From assembly GCF_014196335.1 (NCBI RefSeq), contig NZ_JACIDM010000003.1, positions 124,001 through 188,000 of the forward strand: DNA of 64,000 nt, in the 5' to 3' direction. The DNA comes from Brevundimonas lenta. Its GTDB lineage: Bacteria > Pseudomonadota > Alphaproteobacteria > Caulobacterales > Caulobacteraceae. This document shows positions 52,501 through 60,400 of the stretch, piece after piece; position 1 is the stretch's first letter, and each line of letters opens with the position of its first letter. Below the pieces are notes generated by a model. The model saw only the letters and a program-made list of their open reading frames with translations. It made no database searches and was not told the origin of the DNA. The translations under genes were made by a program, and so were the position numbers.

Positions 52501-53832
52501 TTAGGCCCCTGCGTGGGTGGGGTCAACGCGCGATGACGACTTTCTCAGGAATGCGACCCACGCGACCGTCGTGACCACGAAGAATCCGGCCGTCGGCAGG
52601 ATGTATCCGGGCGCCGCGGCGACCACCGCGGCGATGGTGAACAGCAGGCCCAGCGCGGCGATGAAGCGCGCCCGCGTCCACCGCGCCATCCGGAACAGCG
52701 AGGCCGAGCAAAGGCCGTAGACCACCAGGCTCAGCACGGAGGTCACGCCGATCAGCATCCCGAACTGGCCGCCCAGCGTCGACTGGCCCGAGATGACCGT
52801 GACCACGCTCATGATCGCCCCGCCCAGCAGCGGATTGGCGATCGGCGTGTGATTCCCCTGGCCGAAGCCCGACGGCAGATAGCCGTGACGCGCCGCCGCC
52901 CGCGCGGTCTCTCCGCCCAACATGACCCAGCCGCCCAGCGTCCCGACCGCCTTGATGATGGCGCAGACCGCCACCGCCCCGCCGATCGAGGCCCCGAACA
53001 CCCGCGCCGTCAGGTCGGCATAGGGGCTGGTCGATTGCGCCAGCACATTGGCCGGGATCACGCCGAACACCGCCACGCTGGCGGCGATATAGACCGCCGA
53101 CGCCAGCAGCACGCCCGCGATCGAGGCCCGACCGACGTCCCGGGCCGGGTTGCGCACTCGCGCCGACAGCACCGCCGCGCTCTCGACGCCCAGGAAGGCC
53201 CAGAAAATGATCGCCAGCGACGCCGGCACGCTCTGGTGCAGGGGCGCGCCGCTGGGGCTCCACGACGCCCTGAAGACGTCGGGATCGAACGCGATCGCGC
53301 CCGCCGCCACGGCGACGGCCAGCGGGGCCAGACCGATGGCCAGGGCGATGGCCGCAAATCCCGACGCCGCCCGCGCACCCATGATGTAGGCCCCGGTCGC
53401 CAGCCAGATGAGGCCCAGATTGCAGAATGTCGCCGCCACCGGCTCCTTCAGGATCGGGAAGAAATAGGCGAGGTATCCGGTCGCCGCGACGGCGATGGCC
53501 ACGTTGCCGACCAGACAGGCCGTCCAGAACGCCAGCGAGGTCTGGAAGCCGAAGAACCGCCCCAGGCCACGCTCCGCGAAGCCCGCCAGGCCGTCCGCGT
53601 CCGGCTGCAACCGCCCCAGCGCCGCGAACACCAGCGCCAGGGTCACGGCGCCGATCCCGGCGGCGATCCAGCCGATCACGCTCGAACTGCCGACCGGGGC
53701 GAGGGTGGCGGGCAGCAGATAGACGCCCGAACCGATCATGTTCCCGGCGACCACCAGCGCGGCCAGCGCCCACCCCAGCTTGTGCTTGTCCGCCAGAATG
53801 TCTTCGGGCAGCGGCTGGTGGCTATCGGTCAT
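52501..53832 (-). CDS. APC-family amino acid permease/antiporter
   Basis: The 443 residues form about twelve membrane segments. [26 protein letters not shown] holds the Gly-Ser-Gly of the APC substrate site, and [23 protein letters not shown] matches the AdiC/CadB-like antiporter subgroup. Substrate could be an amino acid, amine or quaternary ammonium compound. Its ATG overlaps the stop of the Rieske oxygenase gene (ATGA), so both are coupled. Confidence 0.9.
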   Translation of the reverse strand: MTDSHQPLPEDILADKHKLGWALAALVVAGNMIGSGVYLLPATLAPVGSSSVIGWIAAGIGAVTLALVFAALGRLQPDADGLAGFAERGLGRFFGFQTSLAFWTACLVGNVAIAVAATGYLAYFFPILKEPVAATFCNLGLIWLATGAYIMGARAASGFAAIALAIGLAPLAVAVAAGAIAFDPDVFRASWSPSGAPLHQSVPASLAIIFWAFLGVESAAVLSARVRNPARDVGRASIAGVLLASAVYIAASVAVFGVIPANVLAQSTSPYADLTARVFGASIGGAVAVCAIIKAVGTLGGWVMLGGETARAAARHGYLPSGFGQGNHTPIANPLLGGAIMSVVTVISGQSTLGGQFGMLIGVTSVLSLVVYGLCSASLFRMARWTRARFIAALGLLFTIAAVVAAAPGYILPTAGFFVVTTVAWVAFLRKSSSRVDPTHAGA

Positions 53833-54827
53833 GCATGCACCTTGGCGAGACGGGTCTGGAACCAGGCGAGGGCCGGTTCGTGGCGCGGGCTCAGGACCCC
53901 GCGGTCATAGGCTCCGGCGGACAGATTGGCCTGCACCGCCTCGCAGATGGCGGCGTCCTCGGCCGTCAGCCGGTCCGATGCGGCCAGCGCATCGCCCAAC
54001 GCGCCCTCTCCGCCGTCGTTCAAAAACAGATAGTCCAGCCGCGTCCGGCCCGGCCCGATCGGCGTCATCCGCTCGATCATCGCTCCGTCGCGATAGACGT
54101 TGATCCCGAGATTCGGCCACAGCCAGCCCCAGACCCCCGCCTGCGGCCCGTCGTTCACGCCGACCGCCTCCTGGATCACCAGCTCGCCCTCGACCCGGAC
54201 GCGGTACTCGGCCGAGCCCAGCTCGTCGGCCAGCACCGGATGCACCGCGCCGATGTGATACCCTTCGAGGTAATTCTCGACGTAGACCTTCCAGTCGCAG
54301 GCCAGCGCGTGCGCCCGCCGCAGGGCCGGCTTCGCCACCGTCAGACCGCGCTCGGACAGCAGCGCCTCCAGCGGCGCGACATGGTCATCCAGCGACGGCG
54401 CGTCCGCGGCCAGGTTGGCGAACACCAGCCCGCGCCAGATCTCCGTCCGCACCGGGAACAGCCCGTACTCCCGCGGGTCGAATCCATCCGCCGCGCCGAA
54501 CCCCGTCGCCGCCCGCAGACGCCCGTCCAGCGCATAGCGCCAGCCGTGGTAGGCGCAGACCAGTTCGCCCTCGCAATGGCCGCGCTCGCCCTGCACCAGC
54601 GGCCCGGCGCGGTGGCGGCAGACGTTGTGGAACGCGCGCAGCACGCCGTCCTTGCCGCGCACCATCATCAGCCGATGCCCGGCGATGTCCGTCGCGACCC
54701 AGTCGCCGGTCTCCGCCGCCTCGGCCTCATGGCCCAGGAACAGCCAGGCGCGCCCGAACACCTCCGGCCGTTCCCGCGCCCAGGCGTCGGGACAACCGTA
54801 CAGGCGGGCGGGAAGGGTTTGCTGCAT
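53829..54827 (-). CDS. Rieske non-heme iron oxygenase, alpha subunit
   Basis: The 332-residue protein has an N-terminal Rieske domain with Cys70, His72, Cys91 and His94 (CRHRAGP and CAYHGW) for the 2Fe-2S cluster and a C-terminal catalytic domain with Asn185, Glu188, His191 and His196 (ENYLEGYHIGAVHP) for the mononuclear iron. The form resembles choline monooxygenase and carnitine or stachydrine N-demethylase type enzymes. No reductase partner gene is adjacent. The ATG at 54827 was chosen over a TTG at 54836. It is coupled to the permease, which may import its substrate. Confidence 0.9.
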   Translation of the reverse strand: MQQTLPARLYGCPDAWARERPEVFGRAWLFLGHEAEAAETGDWVATDIAGHRLMMVRGKDGVLRAFHNVCRHRAGPLVQGERGHCEGELVCAYHGWRYALDGRLRAATGFGAADGFDPREYGLFPVRTEIWRGLVFANLAADAPSLDDHVAPLEALLSERGLTVAKPALRRAHALACDWKVYVENYLEGYHIGAVHPVLADELGSAEYRVRVEGELVIQEAVGVNDGPQAGVWGWLWPNLGINVYRDGAMIERMTPIGPGRTRLDYLFLNDGGEGALGDALAASDRLTAEDAAICEAVQANLSAGAYDRGVLSPRHEPALAWFQTRLAKVHA

Positions 54828-54871
54828 GGAGCGCAACAGGCCCCCGCAACGCCCCCGGCGTCAACCGCCGA

Positions 54872-55735
54872 TCAGACCGTGATCGTGTCCATGCCCGCGA
54901 ACACCGCATGGGTCGCCCCCGCGGAATGCGCCGCCACCCCACGGTCGGGCCGCAGGTTCAGCAGCATCACCTGCGGGCACGCTCCGCGCGCCGCGCTGAT
55001 CAGCTCCGCCGCCGCCTCCCATTCCCGTGCGGTCTCGTGCGCGACCCCGGCGAAATCGATCGCCAGGCACCAGGCCCGCGCGCCGGTCAGCCTTCTGGCC
55101 GCTCCGACATCCGGCGCGATATGCAGAACCACCCCCTGCGCCGAGCGCTCGAAATGGCGGACTGCGTCGGCGATCGCATCCGGCGCCGCGTGTTCCAGCC
55201 CGCCCATGACCTCGATCAGCAGCGCCCCGTTCGTGGCTTCCCGCTGCATCTCGCCCTGCAGCAGCGCGAAACGGCCCCGGCTGGACGCGATGGTCCGCCA
55301 GAACAACGGCAGCACGCCGCTGTCGTTATGACCCAGACGCAGCATGTCGATCCCCTGTCGCAGCGTCTGCAGATCGATGCGTTGCAGATCGACCGGCTCC
55401 AGCGTCCGCTTGCCCATCCCGATCAGGGCCCGTTCCCCGCCCTGACGGCGGATCGTGCGGCGGATGCGGCGGCTGACCGGTTCGGACTGCGCCAGATCGA
55501 AAACCGGCTGTGCGGCGAGCGTGATCGTCAGCTCGTGGCGAGCCCGTGTGACCATGGTGAAGGTCAGACTCTCGTAGGGCGTCGAATAGGCCCTGCGCCC
55601 CAGCGGTGTGACGACGCTGGACGACTGGGTGGACGGCGCATAGCTGCGACGTTCTTCGGGTATGCCAGGCGGGAGGTCCTTATCACCCCCAACCAACGGC
55701 CGGAGCGACGGCTGTCGCTCCCAAGGACTTCCCAT
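54872..55735 (-). CDS. Protein with a degenerate EAL-like C-terminal domain
   Basis: The 287-residue protein has an unstructured N-terminal part (residues 1-55, PEERRSYAPSTQSSSVV) and a C-terminal part that follows the EAL fold in order: LTITLAAQPVFDLAQSEPVSR for the first strand, then GALLIEVMGGLEH where EAL domains have the EITE-type strand, and WCLAIDFAGVAHETAREW in place of IDDFG. The catalytic residues of c-di-GMP phosphodiesterases are absent. It may bind c-di-GMP or a partner. The ATG at 55735 follows AGGAG. An inverted repeat lies upstream. Confidence 0.55.
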   Translation of the reverse strand: MGSPWERQPSLRPLVGGDKDLPPGIPEERRSYAPSTQSSSVVTPLGRRAYSTPYESLTFTMVTRARHELTITLAAQPVFDLAQSEPVSRRIRRTIRRQGGERALIGMGKRTLEPVDLQRIDLQTLRQGIDMLRLGHNDSGVLPLFWRTIASSRGRFALLQGEMQREATNGALLIEVMGGLEHAAPDAIADAVRHFERSAQGVVLHIAPDVGAARRLTGARAWCLAIDFAGVAHETAREWEAAAELISAARGACPQVMLLNLRPDRGVAAHSAGATHAVFAGMDTITV

Positions 55736-55818
55736 GACCGACTCCTGATGGACGGCCCCCCGGGAATATTCGAACGCCCGACTGTCGCCCGACATCGCAA
55801 ACAAATCCCTGACAAAAG

Positions 55819-55839
55819 TGGTCAAGCTGGCGTTGACCA
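55819..55839. promoter_or_regulatory. Perfect TGGTCAA-N7-TTGACCA inverted repeat
   Basis: The arms are perfect 7-base repeats around the 7-base spacer GCTGGCG. The site lies between the divergent EAL-like gene and the HAD gene, where a dimeric regulator would bind. On the minus strand TTGACC could also serve as a -35 element of the EAL-like gene. Confidence 0.4.
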
Positions 55840-55906
55840 CGATTTCGGCCCGTCAGGCGGGGCTTCGCGCCTTGCGAAGCGCGACGGCCGAAGGCAAGGA
55901 CCGGCC

Positions 55907-56602
55907 ATGAGCATCACCACGGTCGGCCTCGATGCCGACGACACCCTCTGGCACAACGAGACCATCTTCCGGCTGACCCACGATCGCTTCGTGGCCCTGC
56001 TGGCCGATCACGGCGACCGCGACACCATCGAGGCCCGCCTCGCCGGCACCGAGCAGCGCAACCTCCGCCTCTACGGCTACGGGGTGAAGGGCTTCACCCT
56101 GTCGATGATCGAGACGGCCATGGAGCTGACCGGCGGCGAGGCCCCGCCGTCCGTCGTCCGTGAAATCCTCGCCGCCGGCCGTGAGATGCTGGCGCATCCG
56201 GTCGAGACCCTGCCCGGCGTCGACGAGGCGCTCGCCGCCCTGTCCGAGCGCTATCGCCTCGTGCTGGTCACCAAGGGCGACCTGCTGGACCAGGAGCGCA
56301 AGCTGGCCGCTTCGGGCCTCGGCGACCTGTTCGCCGCCATCGAGATCGTGTCCGAGAAGGAGCGCGGCACCTACGACCGCGTCTTCACCCGCCACGGCAC
56401 GGGTCCGGACGAGGCCGTCATGGCCGGCAACTCGATGAAGTCCGACGTCCTGCCCGCGCTGGCGGCCGGCGCCTTCGCCGTCCACATCCCCTACGCCATC
56501 ACCTGGGCGCACGAACTCGCCGACGCCCCGGAAAACCACCCGCGCTTCGGCGCGCTGGACAGTATCGCCGACCTGCCGGCCTGGATCGACGAACGCGCAT
56601 AG
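55907..56602 (+). CDS. HAD-superfamily hydrolase
   Basis: The 231-residue cytoplasmic protein has HAD motif I in GLDADDTLWHN (DxDxT), motif II at LVLVTKGDLL, motif III lysine in SEKERGTYDRVF and motif IV in GNSMKSDVLPALAAG. The helical cap between motif I and II (residues 20-90) matches haloacid dehalogenase or phosphoglycolate-type phosphatases. The substrate is unknown. The ATG at 55907 gives the usual start MSITTVGLDADDTL. A hairpin terminator follows the gene. Confidence 0.92.
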   Translation: MSITTVGLDADDTLWHNETIFRLTHDRFVALLADHGDRDTIEARLAGTEQRNLRLYGYGVKGFTLSMIETAMELTGGEAPPSVVREILAAGREMLAHPVETLPGVDEALAALSERYRLVLVTKGDLLDQERKLAASGLGDLFAAIEIVSEKERGTYDRVFTRHGTGPDEAVMAGNSMKSDVLPALAAGAFAVHIPYAITWAHELADAPENHPRFGALDSIADLPAWIDERA

Positions 56603-56605
56603 GAA

Positions 56606-56633
56606 AGGGGCGGCGTCCGCAAACGCCGCCCCT
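56606..56633 (+). terminator. Hairpin after the HAD gene
   Basis: AGGGGCGGCGT (56606-56616) pairs with ACGCCGCCCCT (56623-56633), a perfect 11-base stem with a 6-base loop, just after the HAD stop. No U-tract follows, so termination efficiency is unclear. It also lies 23 bases downstream of the end of the convergent TonB receptor gene. Confidence 0.6.
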
Positions 56634-56655
56634 GGCCTGCTCGCTTACCCCGCCC

Positions 56656-59600
56656 CTAGAGGGTCAGGTTCATGCCCAGATAGAAGAACCGGCCCAGCGG
56701 TCCGACCGGATAGTCGGTCAGCCCGCGATCCGGCTGCTGATCGCCGATGTTGTTGATGCCGCCGTAGACCGCGATCCGTTCGTCGTAGGTGTACCGCACC
56801 TGCATGTCGTGTGTGGAGCGGGCCGAGTAGTTCACATATTTCGGATCGATGTAGTCGGCGGGCCGCCCCTCGAAGCGGCGGGTCTCGTCGAACCAGTTGT
56901 AGCCGTAGTTGACCATCCAGTCCTTGTATTCCCAGACGATATCCAGAGTGGCCTGCCACTCCGGCACGAACGCCTCGCCGACCGTCTCGTCGACGCTGAG
57001 CGGATCGCTCGGGTCCTCGGTGAAGGTCAGGTCCTCCAGCTTGTTGGCTGACAGGGAGAAGCCGAACGTCCCGATATCCCGCTGCATCCCCCAATCGGCG
57101 GGATCCAGGAAGTAGCGGATCGTCATGTCGTAGCCCGAGGTGGTGTACGAGGCGACGTTGACGCCGAACTGCTCGAAGCCATTGATGAACTGCGTATTCG
57201 GATCACGGCTGATCAGATCGCAGAACTGGTTCGGCTGGGGCAGGTCGTAGCACTTGTCGACGATGCTCTGGGCCGTGAAGAACTGGATCGCGTCCTCCAG
57301 CTCGATGTCATAGTAGTCCAGCGTCATCGAGAAGCCGTCGAGGAAGCTGGGCCGGAACACGAAGCCGACCGTGAACGTGTCCGCCTTCTCCGTTTCGAGG
57401 TTCGGATTGCCCCCGATCAGGCCCTCCACGGACGAGGAGGTAGTGTTCTCGAAGTCGTACGGATCCGTCGGCCCGAGCCCCAGCAGCGCGCGGCAGTTGG
57501 CCTCCCGGGTCGCCGGATTGTCGCCGGCCTGGAAGTTGTCGGCGTCGCAGGGATCGTCAAGAACGGCGAAGGTCTGCGACACTGGCAGGAACAGCTCCGA
57601 GATGTTCGGCGCCCGCACGGCCCGCGCGACCGCGCCGCGAAGACCGAACGAGTCGTTGATGTCCCAGCGCACGCCCACGTTCCACGCGTCCGTCCCGCCC
57701 GCGGTCGAATAGTCCGAGTAGCGGTAGGCCGCGTTGACCGTCAGATTCTGCGCCCAGGCCATGTCCTTCAGGATGGGGATCAAGACCTCGCCGAAGATCT
57801 CCTTCACGTGGAAGTCGCCCTTCAGCGGCAGCGCCTCGCCCAGCCAGCTGATGTCCGCCCCGGCGTTGGCGCCCTGGATTTCGATGAAGGACGGCATCGA
57901 GTTCGCCGACTCTTCCCGATACTCGACGCCCAGGGCGAACGAGACCGGTCCGCCGGGCAGTTCGAACCAGGCGCCCGAGTCGCCGCTGATGAAGGCGTTG
58001 AAGACGAACTGCTCGACCGTATTGCGGGTCGTCGAATCCGTCAGCACCCAGTCCAGCGACGCCTGCGACGGCGAGCCCTCGCCGAAGATGTTCATCGGCA
58101 CGCAGCCCGAGTTCGGCCCCGGCGTGAAGGTCGTGCCCCAGGTGTCCTGGTCGAACGGGTCGCTGCCGAAACCGGGGAAATTGCCCTGCGGAATGGCGTC
58201 CGGATCGAGATTGGATCGGCAGACGATGTTGCCGTTCGCGACCCCGGTCAGGAACTCACCCTCGTCCACCGAGTCGACTGCCGCAAAGAACCGCTCGTTG
58301 ATGCGGTTGTTGCCTTCGGTGTTCGTCTCGTCGGTACGGCCGTAGTTCAGCGACACCTCGTACTGCAGCGTGTCGGTCAAATCCCCGCGCAGTCCCAGCA
58401 CCCCGCGGAAGGTGTCGCGATTGACGTCCCGCGTAATGAAGCCGAGGTCGAAATTGTCCCGGGCCACCAGCACGCCGCCCAGCGCCGTGGCGATGCCTCC
58501 CGGACCTTCGGCCACGTCGACGACGTTTTGCGGGATGAACGGATTGTCGATCGGAACGAAGATCGAATAGTCGAACGAGGGCTGCGACAGGAATTCCGTC
58601 TGCGTGTTCACGTATTTGAACTCGCCGAAGAACGTCATCTTCGAGTTCAGTTCAGCGTTGAAGGTGGCGTTCAGCGACGCCCGCTCCAGCGCGGGGATCA
58701 GATCGGTCTGGAAGGCCGCCAGCTGGCTGCCGTCCCCGCCGATCATGACGAAGTCCTGCGAATGGACGCCGTCCACGAACGGCGTGCCGTCCCCGTTGAA
58801 GTCCACCCCTGACAGCGTCCCGCTGGGTTCGCCGAACAGCGTCCCGAAGATCAGGTCCGCATAGATCGAGCCGCCCGGCGAGGTGTCGATGTATCGGGCG
58901 TTGCGGAAGAAGGCCTGCTCGTATTCGCCCGGCTGGCCGAAGTTCGGGTTGCCGGTCAGGGTTTCCGCCGTGGCGATGGCCGAGAAATCCCGGTCCTCGC
59001 GTTCCAGCGCGTCAGTCTTGGAATATTCCCCTGCGATGGTGAAGTTGACCGTCCCGTCGAGGATGTTCTTTCCGTACAGCACGCTGAAGAAGGTGTTGTC
59101 CCCGCCTCCGCCGTCGGACCACCCGCTCTGGGCGCGAACATCCCAGCCGTCGAAGTCGTCCCGCAGGATGAAGTTGACCACGCCGGACACGCCGTCGGCG
59201 CCGTAGATGGCCGAGGTGCCGCCCGTCAGGATATCGACCCGCTCGATCAGCCCCACGGGGATCGTATTGACGTCGACCGCCTGGCTGCCCGGCTGGGCCG
59301 CCACGTGCCGGCGTCCGTTCACGAGGGTCAGCGTCCGCTGGGTGCCCAGGTTGCGCAGGTTCAGCAGGTTCAGCCCGACCGAGCCACGATCCCCGGCGTT
59401 GGCGTTGTCCTGCAGCGTCGTCGAACTGACCAGCGCCGGCTGGTCTGTCAGGAAGTCGGTGACGTTGGTCACCCCGGCGCTCAGCAGCGCCTCGCTGCTC
59501 ACCGACGAGACCGGCGCGGAGCCTTCATAGTCGGGCACGCGGATGCGCGTACCGGTGACCACGACCTCGCTCAGTTCGCTGGGCTGGTCCTCCCCCTCGG

Positions 59601-59733
59601 CTGCTTCTCTTTCTTCAGTGGTTTGCGGCGTCGGCTCCGTGTCCTGCGCAAAGGTCGGCGCAGCAAACATGAGAGCAAGCAGGACGCCGCCAGCCAGGGT
59701 AGAAGAGTCACGCAGACGATTACGGAAGGACAT
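56656..59733 (-). CDS. TonB-dependent outer-membrane receptor
   Basis: The 1025-residue protein imports a substrate through a 22-strand barrel. It has a signal peptide (cleavage near FAQD, residue 30), an acidic stretch then the TonB-box-like SELSEVVVTGTRIR (about residues 53-64), a plug domain with IYGADGVSGVVNFILRDDFDG, and a barrel ending in GRFFYLGMNLTL. Large inserted loops are usual for Caulobacterales receptors of plant polymers or peptides. The ATG at 59733 is chosen because GAGGTGA lies before it; an ATG at 59757 is possible. It lies alone, convergent with the HAD gene. Confidence 0.95.
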   Translation of the reverse strand: MSFRNRLRDSSTLAGGVLLALMFAAPTFAQDTEPTPQTTEEREAAEGEDQPSELSEVVVTGTRIRVPDYEGSAPVSSVSSEALLSAGVTNVTDFLTDQPALVSSTTLQDNANAGDRGSVGLNLLNLRNLGTQRTLTLVNGRRHVAAQPGSQAVDVNTIPVGLIERVDILTGGTSAIYGADGVSGVVNFILRDDFDGWDVRAQSGWSDGGGGDNTFFSVLYGKNILDGTVNFTIAGEYSKTDALEREDRDFSAIATAETLTGNPNFGQPGEYEQAFFRNARYIDTSPGGSIYADLIFGTLFGEPSGTLSGVDFNGDGTPFVDGVHSQDFVMIGGDGSQLAAFQTDLIPALERASLNATFNAELNSKMTFFGEFKYVNTQTEFLSQPSFDYSIFVPIDNPFIPQNVVDVAEGPGGIATALGGVLVARDNFDLGFITRDVNRDTFRGVLGLRGDLTDTLQYEVSLNYGRTDETNTEGNNRINERFFAAVDSVDEGEFLTGVANGNIVCRSNLDPDAIPQGNFPGFGSDPFDQDTWGTTFTPGPNSGCVPMNIFGEGSPSQASLDWVLTDSTTRNTVEQFVFNAFISGDSGAWFELPGGPVSFALGVEYREESANSMPSFIEIQGANAGADISWLGEALPLKGDFHVKEIFGEVLIPILKDMAWAQNLTVNAAYRYSDYSTAGGTDAWNVGVRWDINDSFGLRGAVARAVRAPNISELFLPVSQTFAVLDDPCDADNFQAGDNPATREANCRALLGLGPTDPYDFENTTSSSVEGLIGGNPNLETEKADTFTVGFVFRPSFLDGFSMTLDYYDIELEDAIQFFTAQSIVDKCYDLPQPNQFCDLISRDPNTQFINGFEQFGVNVASYTTSGYDMTIRYFLDPADWGMQRDIGTFGFSLSANKLEDLTFTEDPSDPLSVDETVGEAFVPEWQATLDIVWEYKDWMVNYGYNWFDETRRFEGRPADYIDPKYVNYSARSTHDMQVRYTYDERIAVYGGINNIGDQQPDRGLTDYPVGPLGRFFYLGMNLTL

Positions 59734-60078
59734 GAGGTTCACCTCAAGCTTTGCCATTCCAGCAACACATCGCGGCCCGACAACCACCGCAGAAATGCCC
59801 CTGGAAGCCAATTCAGCCCCCGTTTGGCCAGTAAGATGCCGGATTCAGGCGAGACTTTGTTCAAGGAGCGCCGGTTCATTAACGTCGCTTAACCTTGGCG
59901 ATTTCCTCTTTCCGACCGCGACCAATCGGCCACACCCACATGAAGGGGCCGCCAGCGTGCATTTCACCTTGTCCCGCGCCGTTCGCGTCTTTAGACGGGC
60001 CGCTTAACCGACAACCCGACCGGAACCGCGCTGGCGCCAGCCTGCGTCGGGACCGCGCGCGCAAGGAGCCCCCCGCCC
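59734..60078. other. 345-base intergenic region between the TonB receptor and rraB-like genes
   Basis: No gene is seen. It contains GATTC (59832-59836) and TTAA-N6-TTAAC at 59879-59893, close to the CtrA consensus (TTAA-N7-TTAA) but one base short in the spacer. It should hold the divergent promoters of the receptor and of the RraB-like/carB genes. Confidence 0.5.
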
Positions 60079-60393
60079 GTGTCCGCCCCCGACGTCAGCC
60101 ACGAAGAACGCGACGCCATGGTGCGCGCGGCCCTGGCGGCCCAGGGCGACAGCGGCGTCACGCCCCGGCACACGCTGTTCTATTTCTACGGCGAGGGCGA
60201 CCACGACGACCTGAACGAGGTGGCCCGGCGCGCCGGTTTCGTCACCCGTGGTCAGGACGATTCCACCATTCTTGAAACGACCATGGCCGTCGACGCGAGT
60301 TCCTTCGCGCCGGTGTCCTCCATGATGCAATCCTGGGCCGCGGCCTTCCAGCTCGACTATGACGGCTGGGAGTGCGCGGTCGTGACGAACTGA
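60079..60393 (+). CDS. RraB-like regulator of RNase E
   Basis: The 104-residue protein starts with a GTG at 60079 and has the small alpha/beta order of RraB-type proteins: DAMVRAALAAQGDSGVTPRH, then TLFYFYGEGDHDDLNEVARRAGF, then STILETTMAVDASSF. RraB in E. coli binds and inhibits RNase E; whether this protein does so is inferred from the family only. It ends 7 bases before carB and is probably co-transcribed. Confidence 0.75.
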   Translation: MSAPDVSHEERDAMVRAALAAQGDSGVTPRHTLFYFYGEGDHDDLNEVARRAGFVTRGQDDSTILETTMAVDASSFAPVSSMMQSWAAAFQLDYDGWECAVVTN

Positions 60394-60400
60394 GTAGCCG

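Noticed and set aside
55862..55880. Hairpin GCTTCGC-GCCTT-GCGAAGC as a terminator
   Set aside because: It lies upstream of the HAD start with no gene ending before it on the plus strand and no U-tract.
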